64,000 bases of DNA. It comes from Eretmocerus hayati (taxonomy: Eukaryota > Arthropoda > Insecta > Hymenoptera > Aphelinidae). The stretch's first letter is position 1; the number at the start of each line of letters is the position of its first letter. Below, piece after piece: positions 1 through 9,845 of the stretch. The position numbers and the translations under genes were made by a program. Location: assembly GCA_029851415.1 (NCBI GenBank), contig CM056743.1, forward strand, positions 22,482,905-22,546,904, written 5' to 3'. The notes beneath the pieces are model-generated. The model had not been told where the DNA came from. It saw only the letters and a program-made list of their open reading frames with translations, and made no database searches.

Positions 1-627
1 AGACTCGGCTATCCCTATGACCAAGTTCAGGTGGTCGAGGAGAAGATGAGTCTTCTCCTCCATCTGTTCTCGGCACATTTTCAAGTCCCTCCATCCTTCC
101 ATTTGATCGGGGACCTTATCTCCACTTCTTTGTCGACTGGCCTTCTCAGGTGTGGGGAACCGATCGATGTCCATATCCTCCGGTGTTTTTTGACCTTTTT
201 CGAGTCCGCGGTCACAGTCCTTGGATGTCAGGGTGCCTTCTGACTTCTGGGACTCCGTGGTGGTGTTAGAGTCCCCTGAATCCGAGCTGGAATCGGCGGT
301 ATCGTCTCCCTTGTTCTTGTCTTGCGTAAGCTGGATCTTGATCGCGGGGTTGATCTTCATCAGCTTGTCTGCCGCCGCTTGCGCTTCTCCAGCAACCTTC
401 GCGCTCTTCTCTTTTTGGCTCAAGAATGTGAGCTTCGATTGCTTCAGCGTTCGCTTATCTACTTCCTCACCCAGACCCTTTCTCTTCCTGCTTTTCGGGG
501 TGAAGTCTACTCCTTTCTGGTGTTGGTCCTTTCCTCCAACTATCTTCGCCAGAGGCGTATTTCCATCGCTTGTAGCTTTACGCGTGAGTCCACCAGCCAA
601 GTGTGCCACTGGTAGCGCGCTTTGCAT
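1..627 (-). CDS. ORF1 (gag-like) protein of a LINE, N-terminal 209 codons, partial
   Basis: The minus strand is open for 209 codons from an ATG at 627-625 to the window edge. The product starts MQSALPVAHLAGG, is hydrophilic, and has a Lys-rich stretch (around KSRKRKG) followed by a Ser/Asp/Thr-rich acidic linker. This fits the disordered N-terminal half of R1-type ORF1 proteins, whose CCHC knuckles lie nearer the C-terminus and would be off-window. A stop lies in frame 18 bases upstream of this ATG. A second ATG at about 675, in another frame, begins MSSIDGKNSPSKAG and would read into the long frame if the G/C run near 635-642 were one base different. The true start may therefore be at 675 with a frameshift. 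Function in the element: RNA binding and RNP assembly, by family analogy. Confidence 0.55.
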   Translation of the reverse strand, partial: MQSALPVAHLAGGLTRKATSDGNTPLAKIVGGKDQHQKGVDFTPKSRKRKGLGEEVDKRTLKQSKLTFLSQKEKSAKVAGEAQAAADKLMKINPAIKIQLTQDKNKGDDTADSSSDSGDSNTTTESQKSEGTLTSKDCDRGLEKGQKTPEDMDIDRFPTPEKASRQRSGDKVPDQMEGWRDLKMCREQMEEKTHLLLDHLNLVIGIAES

Positions 628-937
628 CGTTGGGGGCCCGCTTTACTTGGGGAATTCTTGCCGTCAATGCTGGACATCTTCTTCTTTCTTCTTTTTCTAG
701 GGCCTGGAATCGCATGCTGGCCGACCCCGGACCAGACCAGCACGGGTGTGGTGTGTTGTGTGATGCGTGTTCTGTATAATGTTGGTATGTCTGTGTAATG
801 CTTGAGCAAGCGTAAGTATGGTGCGTGTAGAGTGTAGTGTGTGTGTTAGTGTAAGTGTAGGACTCGGGTCCGGAGGGGCGTCACTCCCTCAAGCTCCAAG
901 TGCAACCCTAAGGTCACACCCAAAGCCCCCTACGGGT
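1..937 (-). mobile_element. 5' part of an R1-clade-like LINE, running off the left edge
   Basis: Read on the minus strand, this segment starts next to the (CT)n tract at about 937, has a leader of roughly 300 bases, and then a long open frame that continues past the window edge. The leader carries ACAC-rich stretches and no other recognisable signal. Assignment to the R1 clade is inferred: the next segment (1002-1395) has the same orientation and its 3' UTR resembles that of the RT-bearing R1-like element at 4879-6775. The RT of this particular copy is outside the window, so its clade is not proven. Confidence 0.55.
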
Positions 938-997
<60 letters not shown>

Positions 998-1001
998 TCT
1001 C
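938..1001. repeat. (CT)n microsatellite
   Basis: Imperfect CT repeat with single interruptions (TATCT, CACT). It joins the 5' end of the minus-strand LINE at 1-937 to the poly(T), meaning the poly(A) tail, of the next minus-strand LINE fragment. Confidence 0.95.
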
Positions 1002-1395
1002 TTTTTTTTTTTTTTTTTTTTTTAAGGTGGTTAGAGGGCAAAATCTGCCTCAGGATCCCTCGGATCCGTCCCCAGACACCGGACTGGTTCAGCTTACGCG
1101 GACTACGCATAGCCCACGCAGGCCATACCAGGCGGGACACGGGTTTGGGTGGGGCCCACCGAGAGGTGGGCCCGGCCGTGTAATATCCCTCTCCCCTCGA
1201 TGTCCGATACCTAGGGCATCGGGCAATCAAGAAGGAGATCCACCTGCATCTTCCATCTCATCCCGGAACCGCGTGAGCATTACTTCAGGATGAGCGGCAT
1301 GTCTCGCGCTCGATTGCGAGCGTTCCTCTTCTCCATCTTCTCTCTTCGGCCACTTGTCGGCATCTTCTATCTTCATTCTTCATTGTTCCCTCTCT
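1002..1395 (-). mobile_element. 3' end of an R1-like LINE with poly(A) tail
   Basis: A T-run at 1002-1023 is the poly(A) tail of a minus-strand element. The following segment contains CGGAACCGCGTGAGCATTAC at about 1265-1284, which is almost the same as the stretch at about 5124-5143 just beyond the RT stop codon of the R1-like element at 4879-6775. Both are followed by TTCAGG and CT-rich, CTTCGG-containing sequence. This is therefore a 3' UTR of the same or a closely related family. The fragment stops at the next (CT)n tract and keeps little or no RT coding sequence, so it is a severely 5'-truncated copy. Confidence 0.6.
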
Positions 1396-1396
1396 T

Positions 1397-1398
<2 letters not shown>

Positions 1399-1482
<84 letters not shown>
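1399..1482. repeat. (CT)n microsatellite, pure
   Basis: About 42 uninterrupted CT units. It separates the R1-like 3' fragment from a plus-strand LINE fragment. Together with 938-1001 it places the truncated R1-like piece inside a CT tract. Confidence 0.97.
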
Positions 1483-1485
<3 letters not shown>

Positions 1486-2307
1486 GACAAGACGAAATTC
1501 ATTATTCTGGGGAGCTCACCTTATATTCGAGACTTAGATTTCTCTACACTACCTAAATTGATCATCAATGGCGTAACCATCGATCATACTGATCATGTTG
1601 TTGATCTGGGGATCCACCTTACGTCCACGCTCGATTGGACCAAGCACGTCAACGCGATTTCTAGTCGGGTTCATGGGTCACTGTACAAACTCAGATCTCA
1701 CAAACGCGCTCTCTCTAGGAAGCTTAAACAACGACTGGTCGAAAGCCTTGTGCTCCCATATTTTGACTATGGATGTGCTGTTTATAATGATGTCGGAAAT
1801 GAGCTAAACCTTAAGTTGCATCGTCTGCTAAATGCATGTGTTCGCTACGTCTTTGGTGATATTCCATGGCTAGCACCAGTAACGCCATATCGACTATCTC
1901 TAGGCTGGCTTACGGTAGAGGATCGGCGTAAATTTCTAATAGCATCGCTAGCCTTTACTGTTCTATCTACGAACCAACCTTCCTATCTGTCTAGACTCTT
2001 CTGGCGCAGAATTGATGGACCTCCCTTACGCACCTCTTCCAGACATGTACCTCCAATTTTATTGTATCCAACACCCCGCACTGTTACTTTTGAGAACTCA
2101 TTTCACATCGCTGCATCAAAATACATCAACTCACTGCATGATGAATCTCTATTATTCAACACCAAAGCTCTGGGAGTGTTTAAGACGAGAGTGCGTGAAG
2201 ACCTCTTCTCATCTGAGGTTACAAATTGGCGTCAAAGAGCAGCAAGAGAAGGCCTAACCCCCAATCCTCTACCCCAGTCATCTAAATTGAAAGAACTCTT
2301 GAGCTGA
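1483..2307 (+). pseudogene. LINE reverse transcriptase, C-terminal (thumb and post-RT) fragment
   Basis: The frame is open through about 274 codons after the CT-encoded Ser-Leu run and ends at TGA 2305-2307. Typical post-palm LINE motifs are visible in order: [26 protein letters not shown] (the strand after the palm), LYKLRSHKRALSRKLKQRLVES, LVLPYFDYGCAVYND, LLNACVRYVFG and TPYRLSLGWL. The catalytic YxDD box would lie upstream and is missing. No frameshift or internal stop is seen, so truncation is the only visible lesion. The Leu-Ser run upstream is translation of the microsatellite and is not part of the protein. Confidence 0.75.
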
Positions 2308-2733
2308 AATAGCACTCTCGCCTGACTAGCATTTGAGATGTTATTCCCCTGGAGTGTTTGATCTCTGTATGCGCTGCCGCATCACAGATTTGCCTGTCGA
2401 TTCGTAACATAAGTTCCAAAACTATTCCTCATAAAACATACACTTTCTTCATTTTATCGTTTTGTTCCTTTGAACTAACTTGCTTAGTTATGAGAATTTT
2501 TGGTACCGGATGGCTGTTGAATCGATTATAAGCAATTCTCTTGTAAATCCTTATATATATATTATATCATTATATCTGATGTTATTCACTCAAGAATTTT
2601 CTATCACCTTATGTAATTACTGATGTAAAACATAGTGCAATCTCAGCTCATATCATTGTGATTACTCACCAGGGCTAAGCAGGGTTGTACCCCATAGCCT
2701 CAATAAATACTCTAATCAATCAATCAATCAATC
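1483..2733 (+). mobile_element. 3' end of a LINE of the Jockey/CR1/I group, 5'-truncated
   Basis: A reverse-transcriptase C-terminal coding segment (1483-2307) is followed by about 400 bases of 3' UTR, an AATAAA at 2702-2707, and a short tandem tail of AATC/CAAT units at about 2712-2733. Short tandem 3' tails instead of poly(A) are known from I, CR1 and L2-type LINEs. The 5' side is cut directly at the (CT)n tract, so the fingers, palm and endonuclease are absent. It is not the same family as the R1-like elements, with different strand, protein and tail. Confidence 0.75.
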
Positions 2734-3155
2734 AGAGTTTCGCGATATCTGCATGTAAGTATTCTTTGGCGGATCCTTTGCATGATTGATAATATACAAT
2801 CAATACTTCATCCACATGATTCCGATGGTGAAAGAGTTGGATATCATCCGTATTGATAAGATGATAATCAACAGTTGAATGATTTTACTATTATCTCAAT
2901 CGATCGTTGACTGATAATTATTGATTGTGCGAAACGCGCAATAACACGACATACATTCATTTCTATGATGCTATAAATGATCGGTCGAACAAGATGATGG
3001 TAAAATCATTCAACTGTTGATTGTCATCTTATCAATACGGATGATATCCAACTGTTTCACATCGGAATCATGTGGATAAAGTATTGATTGTATATTATCA
3101 ATCATTCAAAGGATCCGCCAAAGAATACTTACATGCAGATATCGCGAAACTCTGA
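2732..3155. repeat. Foldback element, ~165-bp inverted arms
   Basis: The left arm (2732 to about 2898) begins TCAGAGTTTCGCGATATCTG and returns inverted, ending at 3155. The arms differ at only a few positions, for example CATCC versus TATCC and single-base indels. The spacer of about 90 bases is AT-rich. No protein is encoded. The left end touches the tandem tail of the LINE and the right end runs into (GA)n, so no target duplication can be defined. Confidence 0.85.
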
Positions 3156-3173
3156 GAGAGAGAGAGAGAGAGA
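3154..3173. repeat. (GA)n microsatellite
   Basis: Ten GA units immediately after the foldback's right end. Confidence 0.9.
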
Positions 3174-3985
3174 CACCTGCACACACGCGTCATTGATATA
3201 CTGTTCGACTCATCATCGACAATGCTTCATCGATCAATCGGCGATATTTGTAACGCAAGGCCCAAATCGCGTTCGAAATAGTTTTATTGCTCTCTCTGTT
3301 GAAAATTCAGCTTCATCATTGCAGCCGAAGCAGACTGATGGTGCCCTAAATGACTCCGAGACCACGACTTTACGACTTTTATGGTCCGCGGTCAGGTAGT
3401 CTTGCCTATCGCCGATTTCACGGGCCCCGGCTGTAAAAGACAATAAAAGCCTCACAATAGGCGCAAACTTTATTTTTCCTCAACTTTGCGACCTTGCCAC
3501 GCGTTTGTTTATTTAAAATCTCATATTGCATTTTTGTATTTGACATCCAGAATTTCTTTATGATTTTTCTGTTCTTGAATCAAGTCTTCAACCTCAATAG
3601 ATCCCGAGATAACAATAACTGGATTATCTCCAAAAGTTATTAATTTTTTGGCTGATTGTTGTTGGACGCTATTGGGGAACCAAATATCTATCACCTACAT
3701 ATTTTGCAGCGCCCCAGAATTTTCTTTGGCAGAGCTGTAGCATCCCAAAGTCGAGCTACCTCTAAAATTGGCCTTATACCCGCGTTTTTTTACATTCTGA
3801 TAACAGCTACAGCCGCAGTTGTCATCCGATCGACTTCAAAAAAATTTTATCATGGCCACGACTAGATGTGCTTCGACGTTATCCCAGTTAAAAAAATTAG
3901 CGATTTTTTTTGGAGCCAGGATAGCAGAAATTCTCTAGGTGTCAATCATTTTTAAACCGATAATAGTATGGTTCTGATATGGTAA
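3174..3985. other. Intergenic, no gene recognised
   Basis: AT-rich sequence with only short, low-complexity open frames. I see no splice-consistent exons, tRNA-like boxes or long repeats. Confidence 0.5.
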
Positions 3986-4640
3986 CAGCGCGGCTGGTAC
4001 CGCAAGGAAAACGCTAGGACCGCAGAGTACTGTTAGGACCACCAGAACCGCACTGGAATATTGTCTTTCAGATCCCGGCTTCCCCCCCTCCATGGGATTG
4101 AAGCAGGGATAGGCTCTGCCATCGCGTCGGCGTGGGAGACGATCATCGCCAAGTCACGCATTGCTCAGCAATGACTCGCTCATCCTCGACAACTACCGAG
4201 TTCTGCACCCAGCTTCCAGCACAAGTCTAAAATCCGCCCCTCGGTAGGAGGGAGAGGGAGCTAGGGACTCTTCTTGGCTTTTTTGTAGCCCAGGGAGGCT
4301 CTCGGTTCCTCGAACGAGTTATATACGACTCCAGGCGAATCACCCATGAAAGATCCTACGACTCACCCAATCTCGGGCATTATATGACTGCCGTAGCTAC
4401 CGGATAGAGATGTGTAGTCTCCACTCTCCGGCGCGGCGTGGCGGGCGCTGACTGGAGCCGGCGTTTGTCAGACTCTAGGGCTGAGACACCGGGGTGTCCC
4501 AACCTTAGCCGTAGACCAGAGACTCATAGTCCCCTTCGCGCTTCACTAGGAGCGCACTAGTCCATTTAGGGCCAAATGAGTACTGTTTTAGTACCGCACT
4601 AGTACCGCACCAGTACCACACTACAATAGCCGTACAAATA
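3986..4640. other. Start of composite repeat copy A, with a GC-rich unidentified segment
   Basis: ACCGC/CTAGGAC motifs at 3990-4050 and GTACCGCACTAGTACCGCAC around 4591-4610 match the start of copy B (about 31850-31930). Between them, roughly 4075-4550 is GC-rich and carries no such motif. This looks like an inserted retroelement fragment, but no protein motif or terminal repeat identifies it. Confidence 0.45.
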
Positions 4641-4862
4641 TGGTCTACGTGTGGTCTAGTTCGGTTTAATTCAGTATAATTCGGTCTAGTTCGGCCAAGT
4701 TCGGCCTACTTAGGCCTAGTTTGCCTGATTCGGACTACTTTAGTCTAGCTCGTTCTCATTTGGAAAAGTTCGATCTATAAGCCAGTCTAATCTAGTTTAG
4801 ATCGCTCTATTTTATTTTCATTCAGTCTAGTTAGGTCTACTTCAGTCTAGCTCGATCTAGTT

Positions 4863-4878
4863 AAGTCTAATTCGGTCT
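4863..4878. repeat. Target-site duplication of the R1-like LINE, left copy
   Basis: AAGTCTAATTCGGTCT lies directly before the T-run. The same 16 bases occur at 6776-6791 directly after the element's truncated 5' end. The leading AAGTC deviates from the usual GGTCT of the minisatellite unit, so the match is unlikely to be only the shared repeat. Confidence 0.75.
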
Positions 4879-6775
4879 TTTTTTTTTTTTTTTTTTTCTA
4901 AGTGGAATATAAGGAAAAATCTGATGACAGGCTATCCCTAATGGATCTCCCACCGGCAGACCATAAGCGCTTTCATTTTGCTCACCCGGTAAACCGGATG
5001 AGCATGAATCCAACGCCCGTGTGCCCTGGGGGCTAAAACCTTCTGCTCTCAGCCCTACGATGTTGGCAAGCCATCATTGCAGAACTGGGGTTAGCTAACC
5101 ACTATCTAACCAACCCACCCCGGAACCGCGTTAGCATTACTTCAGGGTGGGAGGCGTATCGCGCGCCATGAGGCGTCCCTCTTCGGTGTGTCCGCTCTTC
5201 TGTCTTCTCTCTTCGTCGTCAATGATCACTCTTCAAGTCGTCGTTGTTCGCTATGCAGCGCCCCTTGCTTGACGCTGCAGTGCCCGTTCTCGCTCTTCTT
5301 TTCGGGTGATCGCCGTCTTGATATAGGCGGCAATCTTATCCCATGTCTCTTTGTTACGGAGCATGAACGGCAATAGATTCTCAGGGGTGATCTGATTTCC
5401 AAGCCAGTTCACGAGCTCCGCTCTCTCCGTAGCTGTGTTCATGCAATGGAAGAGTGCATGCTCCGCATCGTCCCAGTCTGCCGCACACATCTGACAGACC
5501 GGGGTCTCCCTCTTCTGGAACCGCTCCAGGTACTCTCCGAAGCAGCCATGCCCACTAAAAGCTTGCGTCAGCCAGTAATCCAGCTCTCCGTGAGCTCGAT
5601 CGATCCACCTGGCTATGTTGGGGATCAGCCTTCGCGTCCACTTCCCTTTCGTTGAGCTCTCCCACTCTTTTTGCCACTCTTCAACGGTCTCCCCCCTCTC
5701 GACGTCTCGTATGAGGGCCTTGCGAGTGGGGTTGAGCACGACTCCATCGCTCTTGAGGGTTTCTTGGCGTTTCCATACCCGCACTCTCTCGGCTACAAGC
5801 AGTCGAATGGGTGGTGTACCCGCAAGCACACAGGCTGCGTGGTCAGACACCGTGCAATAAGCACTGATCGTCCGTAGCGCAAAACGCCGCTGGACTGGAC
5901 CTAGCTTTGCATCGATTACGGACCCTCTAGCTACCTGCCCCCAAATTGGTGCACCGTACAGCATGATGGAATAGCTCACGGTGCTGAGTAAGGCTCTTCT
6001 GTTTGGCTTGGGGCCACCAATGTTTGGCATGAGCCGCTGGAGGGCGCCACCGACCCTGTCTGCCTTCAGCGCTGCTTCTCTGGCTTGTGCCTTGTAGCTC
6101 CATCGGTCATCAAACCAAACCCCAAGGTACTTAAGTTCCCTCTTGAGTGGAATTTCGTACCCGTTGATGGAGAACACGGGAGTTTCGAAACTCCTCCTCT
6201 TGGTGACTAGCATCGCTTCGCACTTGTGCTCGGCAAGCTCCAGCCCGTTCTCAGGGAACCATTGACCAATGCGGTAGAGAGCTTCATTGGCCACACACTC
6301 CACTTGCCACGCGGTTTCGGCGACCACGACTAATGCCGCATCGTCCGCGAAGCCAATGAGTTCTGCCCCATCTGGAAGACTCATGTTCAGGAACTCGTCG
6401 TATTGCGTGTTCCATTCGAACGGTCCTTACACGGATCCTTGAGCTATCCCTGCAGATAATTCCAGCTCAACCCTTCCCTCATCGGTGTCACATACGAGGA
6501 CTCTGTCACGCAGTCCATCGCTGATGACTGCGAGCAGGTAAGGGGGGACTCTTCCATCTAGGGACCTATAGATCCGTTCCCAGCTTGCTGTGTTGAAGGC
6601 GTTCTTCACATCCAAGCATATTATGGCACAAAACCCTCCTCCTGGTTGGGGAGCCATTGTATGCGCTCTGTGAACTCTGTCTTGTACGCTTTCTATTGCG
6701 TGCATTGTACTGCGCCCCTTGCGGAAGACAAACTGCATCGGGGACATCCCTCCGCTACGCTCATACTCTTTCTCC
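4879..6775 (-). mobile_element. 5'-truncated R1-clade LINE inserted in the minisatellite
   Basis: The minus-strand order is truncated RT domain, C-terminal cysteine/histidine region, stop codon at 5253-5251, 3' UTR of about 350 bases, and poly(A) (T-run 4878-4897 on the plus strand). ORF1, endonuclease and the N-terminal RT blocks are missing. A 16-bp target-site duplication flanks it. The structure fits target-primed reverse transcription with incomplete copying. The copy is dead, being truncated and having an in-frame stop. Confidence 0.9.
5251..6774 (-). pseudogene. R1-clade ORF2 reverse transcriptase, partial, one in-frame stop
   Basis: One continuous minus-strand frame is broken once, by TAA at 6429-6427, at the position where related RTs read QGSVLGP. 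RT landmarks in order: MQFVFRKGRSTMHAI (block 1-2), DVKNAFNTASW (block 3, first catalytic Asp), GIAQGSV then the stop and GPFEWN (block 4), and LIGFADDAAL (block 5, the catalytic DD pair). The thumb follows (LKYLGVWFDDRWSYKAQARE, MLYGAPIWG). Near the C-terminus, CQMCAADWDDAEHALFHC is the Cys/His motif typical of R1/R2-type LINEs. The frame has no shift, so apart from truncation the stop is the only visible lesion. Activity in a complete element: cDNA synthesis at a nicked target. Confidence 0.9.
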
Positions 6776-6791
6776 AAGTCTAATTCGGTCT
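6776..6791. repeat. Target-site duplication of the R1-like LINE, right copy
   Basis: Exact repeat of 4863-4878, starting at the truncated 5' end of the element. Confidence 0.75.
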
Positions 6792-6975
6792 GGTTTGGTC
6801 TGATTCGACATAGTTCAGTCGATTTTGGTCTAATGCGGTCTGATCAGGCTGTGATATTTCACGTGGCCGGGTGGGCTATAGGGTTGGGACTGACTGATCA
6901 ATCAACTGATTGACAATTTGTCATTTCTTTGAACCCGATAAGAAACCTCTCTTCGATATCATCAAATGATCATTA

Positions 6976-7259
6976 CACCGGCACACAAAAAAAAAGTATC
7001 TATACTTTTGACCAGACCTAGTCACATTTATGTATTTTGACACGTTCAATCCGAATCCGAAGTCGGTTAGGCCCGTTCCTATCTTGTTTTCGAGAAAATC
7101 GTGAAAAATATGAAAATAGCGCAGAATAGCACGATTTTCTCGAGAAAAAAAGAGGTAGCCGGTCCAAACCGACCTCGGATTCGGATTCAGCGTGCCAAAA
7201 TACATAAAGTGAAGTAGATCTGGTGAAAAGTACAAATACTTTTTTTTTGTGTGCCGGTG
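6976..7259. repeat. Foldback MITE, TIR CACCGGCACACA, TTA duplication (PIF/Harbinger-like)
   Basis: A 284-bp near-perfect palindrome starts CACCGGCACACA and ends TGTGTGCCGGTG. Arms are about 128 bp, with the central stretch around 7100-7130. TTA occurs at both edges (6973-6975 and 7260-7262), a 3-bp duplication of the kind known for PIF/Harbinger transposons. It is inserted in the 3' part of composite repeat copy A, where copies B and C lack it. It encodes no transposase. A half-copy of the same family is at 55246. Confidence 0.85.
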
Positions 7260-7373
7260 TTATCTATCATCTAACACATATCATTATCGAGCTGCAAAAG
7301 CAATCCAAGAGCGTCTGACTCATCAGGCCGAACGACAAGTCAAACGAGCGGTAGCGAGAGAGGTAACAACGCT
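7260..7373. repeat. Conserved 3' end of composite repeat copy A
   Basis: The stretch AGCGGTAGCGAGAGAGGTAA at about 7347-7366, followed by CAACGCT, recurs in diverged form at about 32510-32536 (copy B) and 38820-38845 (copy C). It marks the far end of the composite repeat. Confidence 0.65.
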
Positions 7374-7733
7374 ACTTATACATGAATCATTGAATAGAGA
7401 TCAACTTCATCGATGAACAAAAACAGAATGAGAACGCGATAACCGCGATGATAAAAATGAGCATGCAAGTGCAACAATATAACAAAGAATGATGCTGATA
7501 TGGCAAATTGAGATGGATAACAACAACATAATAAAAAAAAACATCCACCACAGCTGAGGTAATCCACGCACACGAATATTAAAACAATAGGATGCACACT
7601 TTCCTCAATATTCACGAGTGAGATTGCATAAATTTCCTCTCATTGGGTAAATTATGAGTGATTCGATCGAAAGAAGCCATTGCAGCCGAGATCGTTCATT
7701 CACAATGGCATGACACGTTGGAAAAGAACAGAA

Positions 7734-7790
<57 letters not shown>

Positions 7791-8683
7791 ATAGACAGTG
7801 GGGGAAAAAATATAGGGGTGAATGAGAGGGATAGAAAAAGAGAATCGAATCGCAGCTCGCGAAGCCCTTGACAGACTGTAATAAAAGCAAACGTCCGTAT
7901 AAATAACGAATGGCCCGGTTAGACCATCATGACACGCGAGGTCGTCGACACACTCTTTTTGTTTGAATATCCTACTTTTTATCCCGTTCCCGTCGAAACT
8001 TTTGCAAGGAGAAAGTTGGGTAGTGGTATATTTATGCCTAACAACGATCTCATCCCTGTGAATAAAGATGAGTTTTGATCGCAATTGTATTGCCGAGATG
8101 CGTTGGTGGCCGAGAGAACACTGTCGCACGAAATAAATGGCAAAAAAGAAGGGAATTTACGACTTTAGGAAAATCTTCGAGATTCTTGAGGGATAGGGAT
8201 TGACTTGAATTGTTAGAATACTGCTGTTAAATATTATTTGAATCAAATTTCTTGGACGGGAATGATGAAGAGTGAGATTTTATGAGAGGTTTTGTTGTGA
8301 AAAGTTCGATAAAAGGTGGAAGCGATTAGGGTTTACCCAGGACAATCAAGTATTTTTTAGTTGCTACTAATAGTACGTATTCTTTCAAATTCTATCCCAC
8401 AGTGAAAGTTATGAGAACAATTGTTTGCAAGTTTTCAAGAAATGCATTGCGAGCATGTGTATGTTGTTTAATCTCGTCAAGTCATGCATGAACCAAACTC
8501 AAGCTATTAAAATGAAACATCATACATATTTTAATAGCAATTTCATGACGGAGATAACATGTTCGTGTTGCACGAGTACAATAATGGTACAATATTACCA
8601 AGAAAAAATCTTGACTCAGATATCTGGCTCCTTTGTAAAATCATATTACAATACCAGAGGTTCGATTGATTTACCGAATAAGT
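7374..8683. other. Intergenic, (GA)n at 7743-7786
   Basis: It holds a GA microsatellite of about 22 units and otherwise AT-rich sequence. It should contain the promoter of the gene starting at 8684, but I recognise no TATA or initiator element with confidence. Confidence 0.5.
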
Positions 8684-9776
8684 ATGGCTAGCAAGATTTT
8701 CATTTTTGTCATAGTTTGCTTCAAATCATACATAGCCTCATCATCAGATTCATTCTGTGAGTTTCAGCGAGGATAAAGTATTCTCCCATCGTATTTGAAA
8801 ATTAACTCACACGTGACAGAATGGAATGCTTTTATTGAGTTTTGAATTTTGATCACAATTTAGCATGTTTCATACAAAATGGGATACCAGAAAGTGAAAA
8901 TGAGAAAGTCGGCATTGCAGGCGAGGGACAAATTGTTATAGAATATGATAGAGATGACTTAAGACTTTATAAATACCCTAACATACAACCGATAAATGTT
9001 CTGATCAAAGATATTACTGTCAAGATTAACGGTGAGGAATGATTACTTCCAAAATCATAAAGTAGAACATGTATGAATCATTTTCCCGCATTCCAGGAAC
9101 TCTTATTCCAAAATCAAATTCATCACCAATAAATTATGCTACTAAAATTCACACGGAGGTAGAAGGTTCTGCGACTGTAACGGTAAATTTGCATTTGATC
9201 GACATCGATTAAGTTCTAAGACCAATATACCAATAATTTTAATTGATCAATATGTTTATAGGAAAATAGCACTCTGAGTAATTGCGACTTGGATTTACGA
9301 TCAACAGCATCAGATGAGTGAGTTCTGATTACTAATTTGGGAGAATTCAATTAATGTGACATATCAATTCTTCCAGCCCAGATTTGACTTTTATCCTGCA
9401 AGAGAAATTGTTCTATCTGAGTAAATCATGCATTGAGACAACTATTTGTGATCAAATAGGAAAAGTTCAGCAAGATGACTTTCTACTGACGTCAGATGAT
9501 GAACATGACTTTGGTGATAAATCAGTTTTGTATACAAAAATAAGTGAAAAGTTTCCAAATTTGGACCTATCAAAACCGAATAACTTGGCCACCTTGCAGG
9601 TAAATTGTGAAAAAATTTTAAATTATCGAACTTATTGTTACCTCATTCAAATCCAACAGGATTCGATTGTAGATAAGGTTGACATTGAGGAGTATGACCT
9701 CGAGATTATGATCTTCTCGATTACCTCTTTAATATTCATGGTTCTTGTTTCACTAGGCCTGATCTCAATCTCATAA
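8684..9776 (+). CDS. Spliced gene, secreted or membrane-anchored protein of unknown function (240 aa)
   Basis: Six exons join in frame with GT-AG introns: 8684-8756, 8864-9031, 9097-9182, 9262-9317, 9377-9599, 9660-9776. Introns are 59-107 bp and the phases (1,1,0,2,0) match at every junction. The ATG at 8684 opens a signal-peptide-like N-terminus (MASKIFIFVIVCFKSYIAS). The middle is polar and weakly acidic, with scattered Cys and NxS/T sites. The last 23 residues (about 218-240, beginning IMIFSITSLIFM) are strongly hydrophobic and end at the TAA, suggesting a C-terminal membrane or lipid anchor. I recognise no family. The next coding exon begins only 69 bp downstream, so these exons could instead be the 5' half of one longer gene. 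The 9600-9659 intron is a multiple of three and open, so it might be retained. Confidence 0.6.
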
Positions 9777-9845
9777 AAAAGTTAAACTTTTAGACAGCAG
9801 CTGTGATACTAGAGTTATAACTCAAGAAACCGATCATTATTTCAG

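Larger units (their letters stand above)
4641..6860. repeat. 10-bp minisatellite array (GGTCTAATTC-type), interrupted by a LINE
   Basis: Degenerate tandem units of 10 bp (GGTCTAGTTC, GGTCTAATTC and similar) run from about 4641 to 4877 and resume from 6778 to about 6860. The interruption is the R1-like element at 4879-6775. The same unit forms arrays at about 31960-32335 and 37975-38345. Confidence 0.85.

Noticed and set aside
540..809. 89-codon minus-strand frame beginning MLKHYTDIPT
   Set aside because: It overlaps the start of the longer LINE ORF1 frame. Only its internal MSSIDGK stretch may be genuine, as an alternative start.
955..1487. Long Ser-Leu or Arg-Glu open frames
   Set aside because: Translations of the (CT)n microsatellites.
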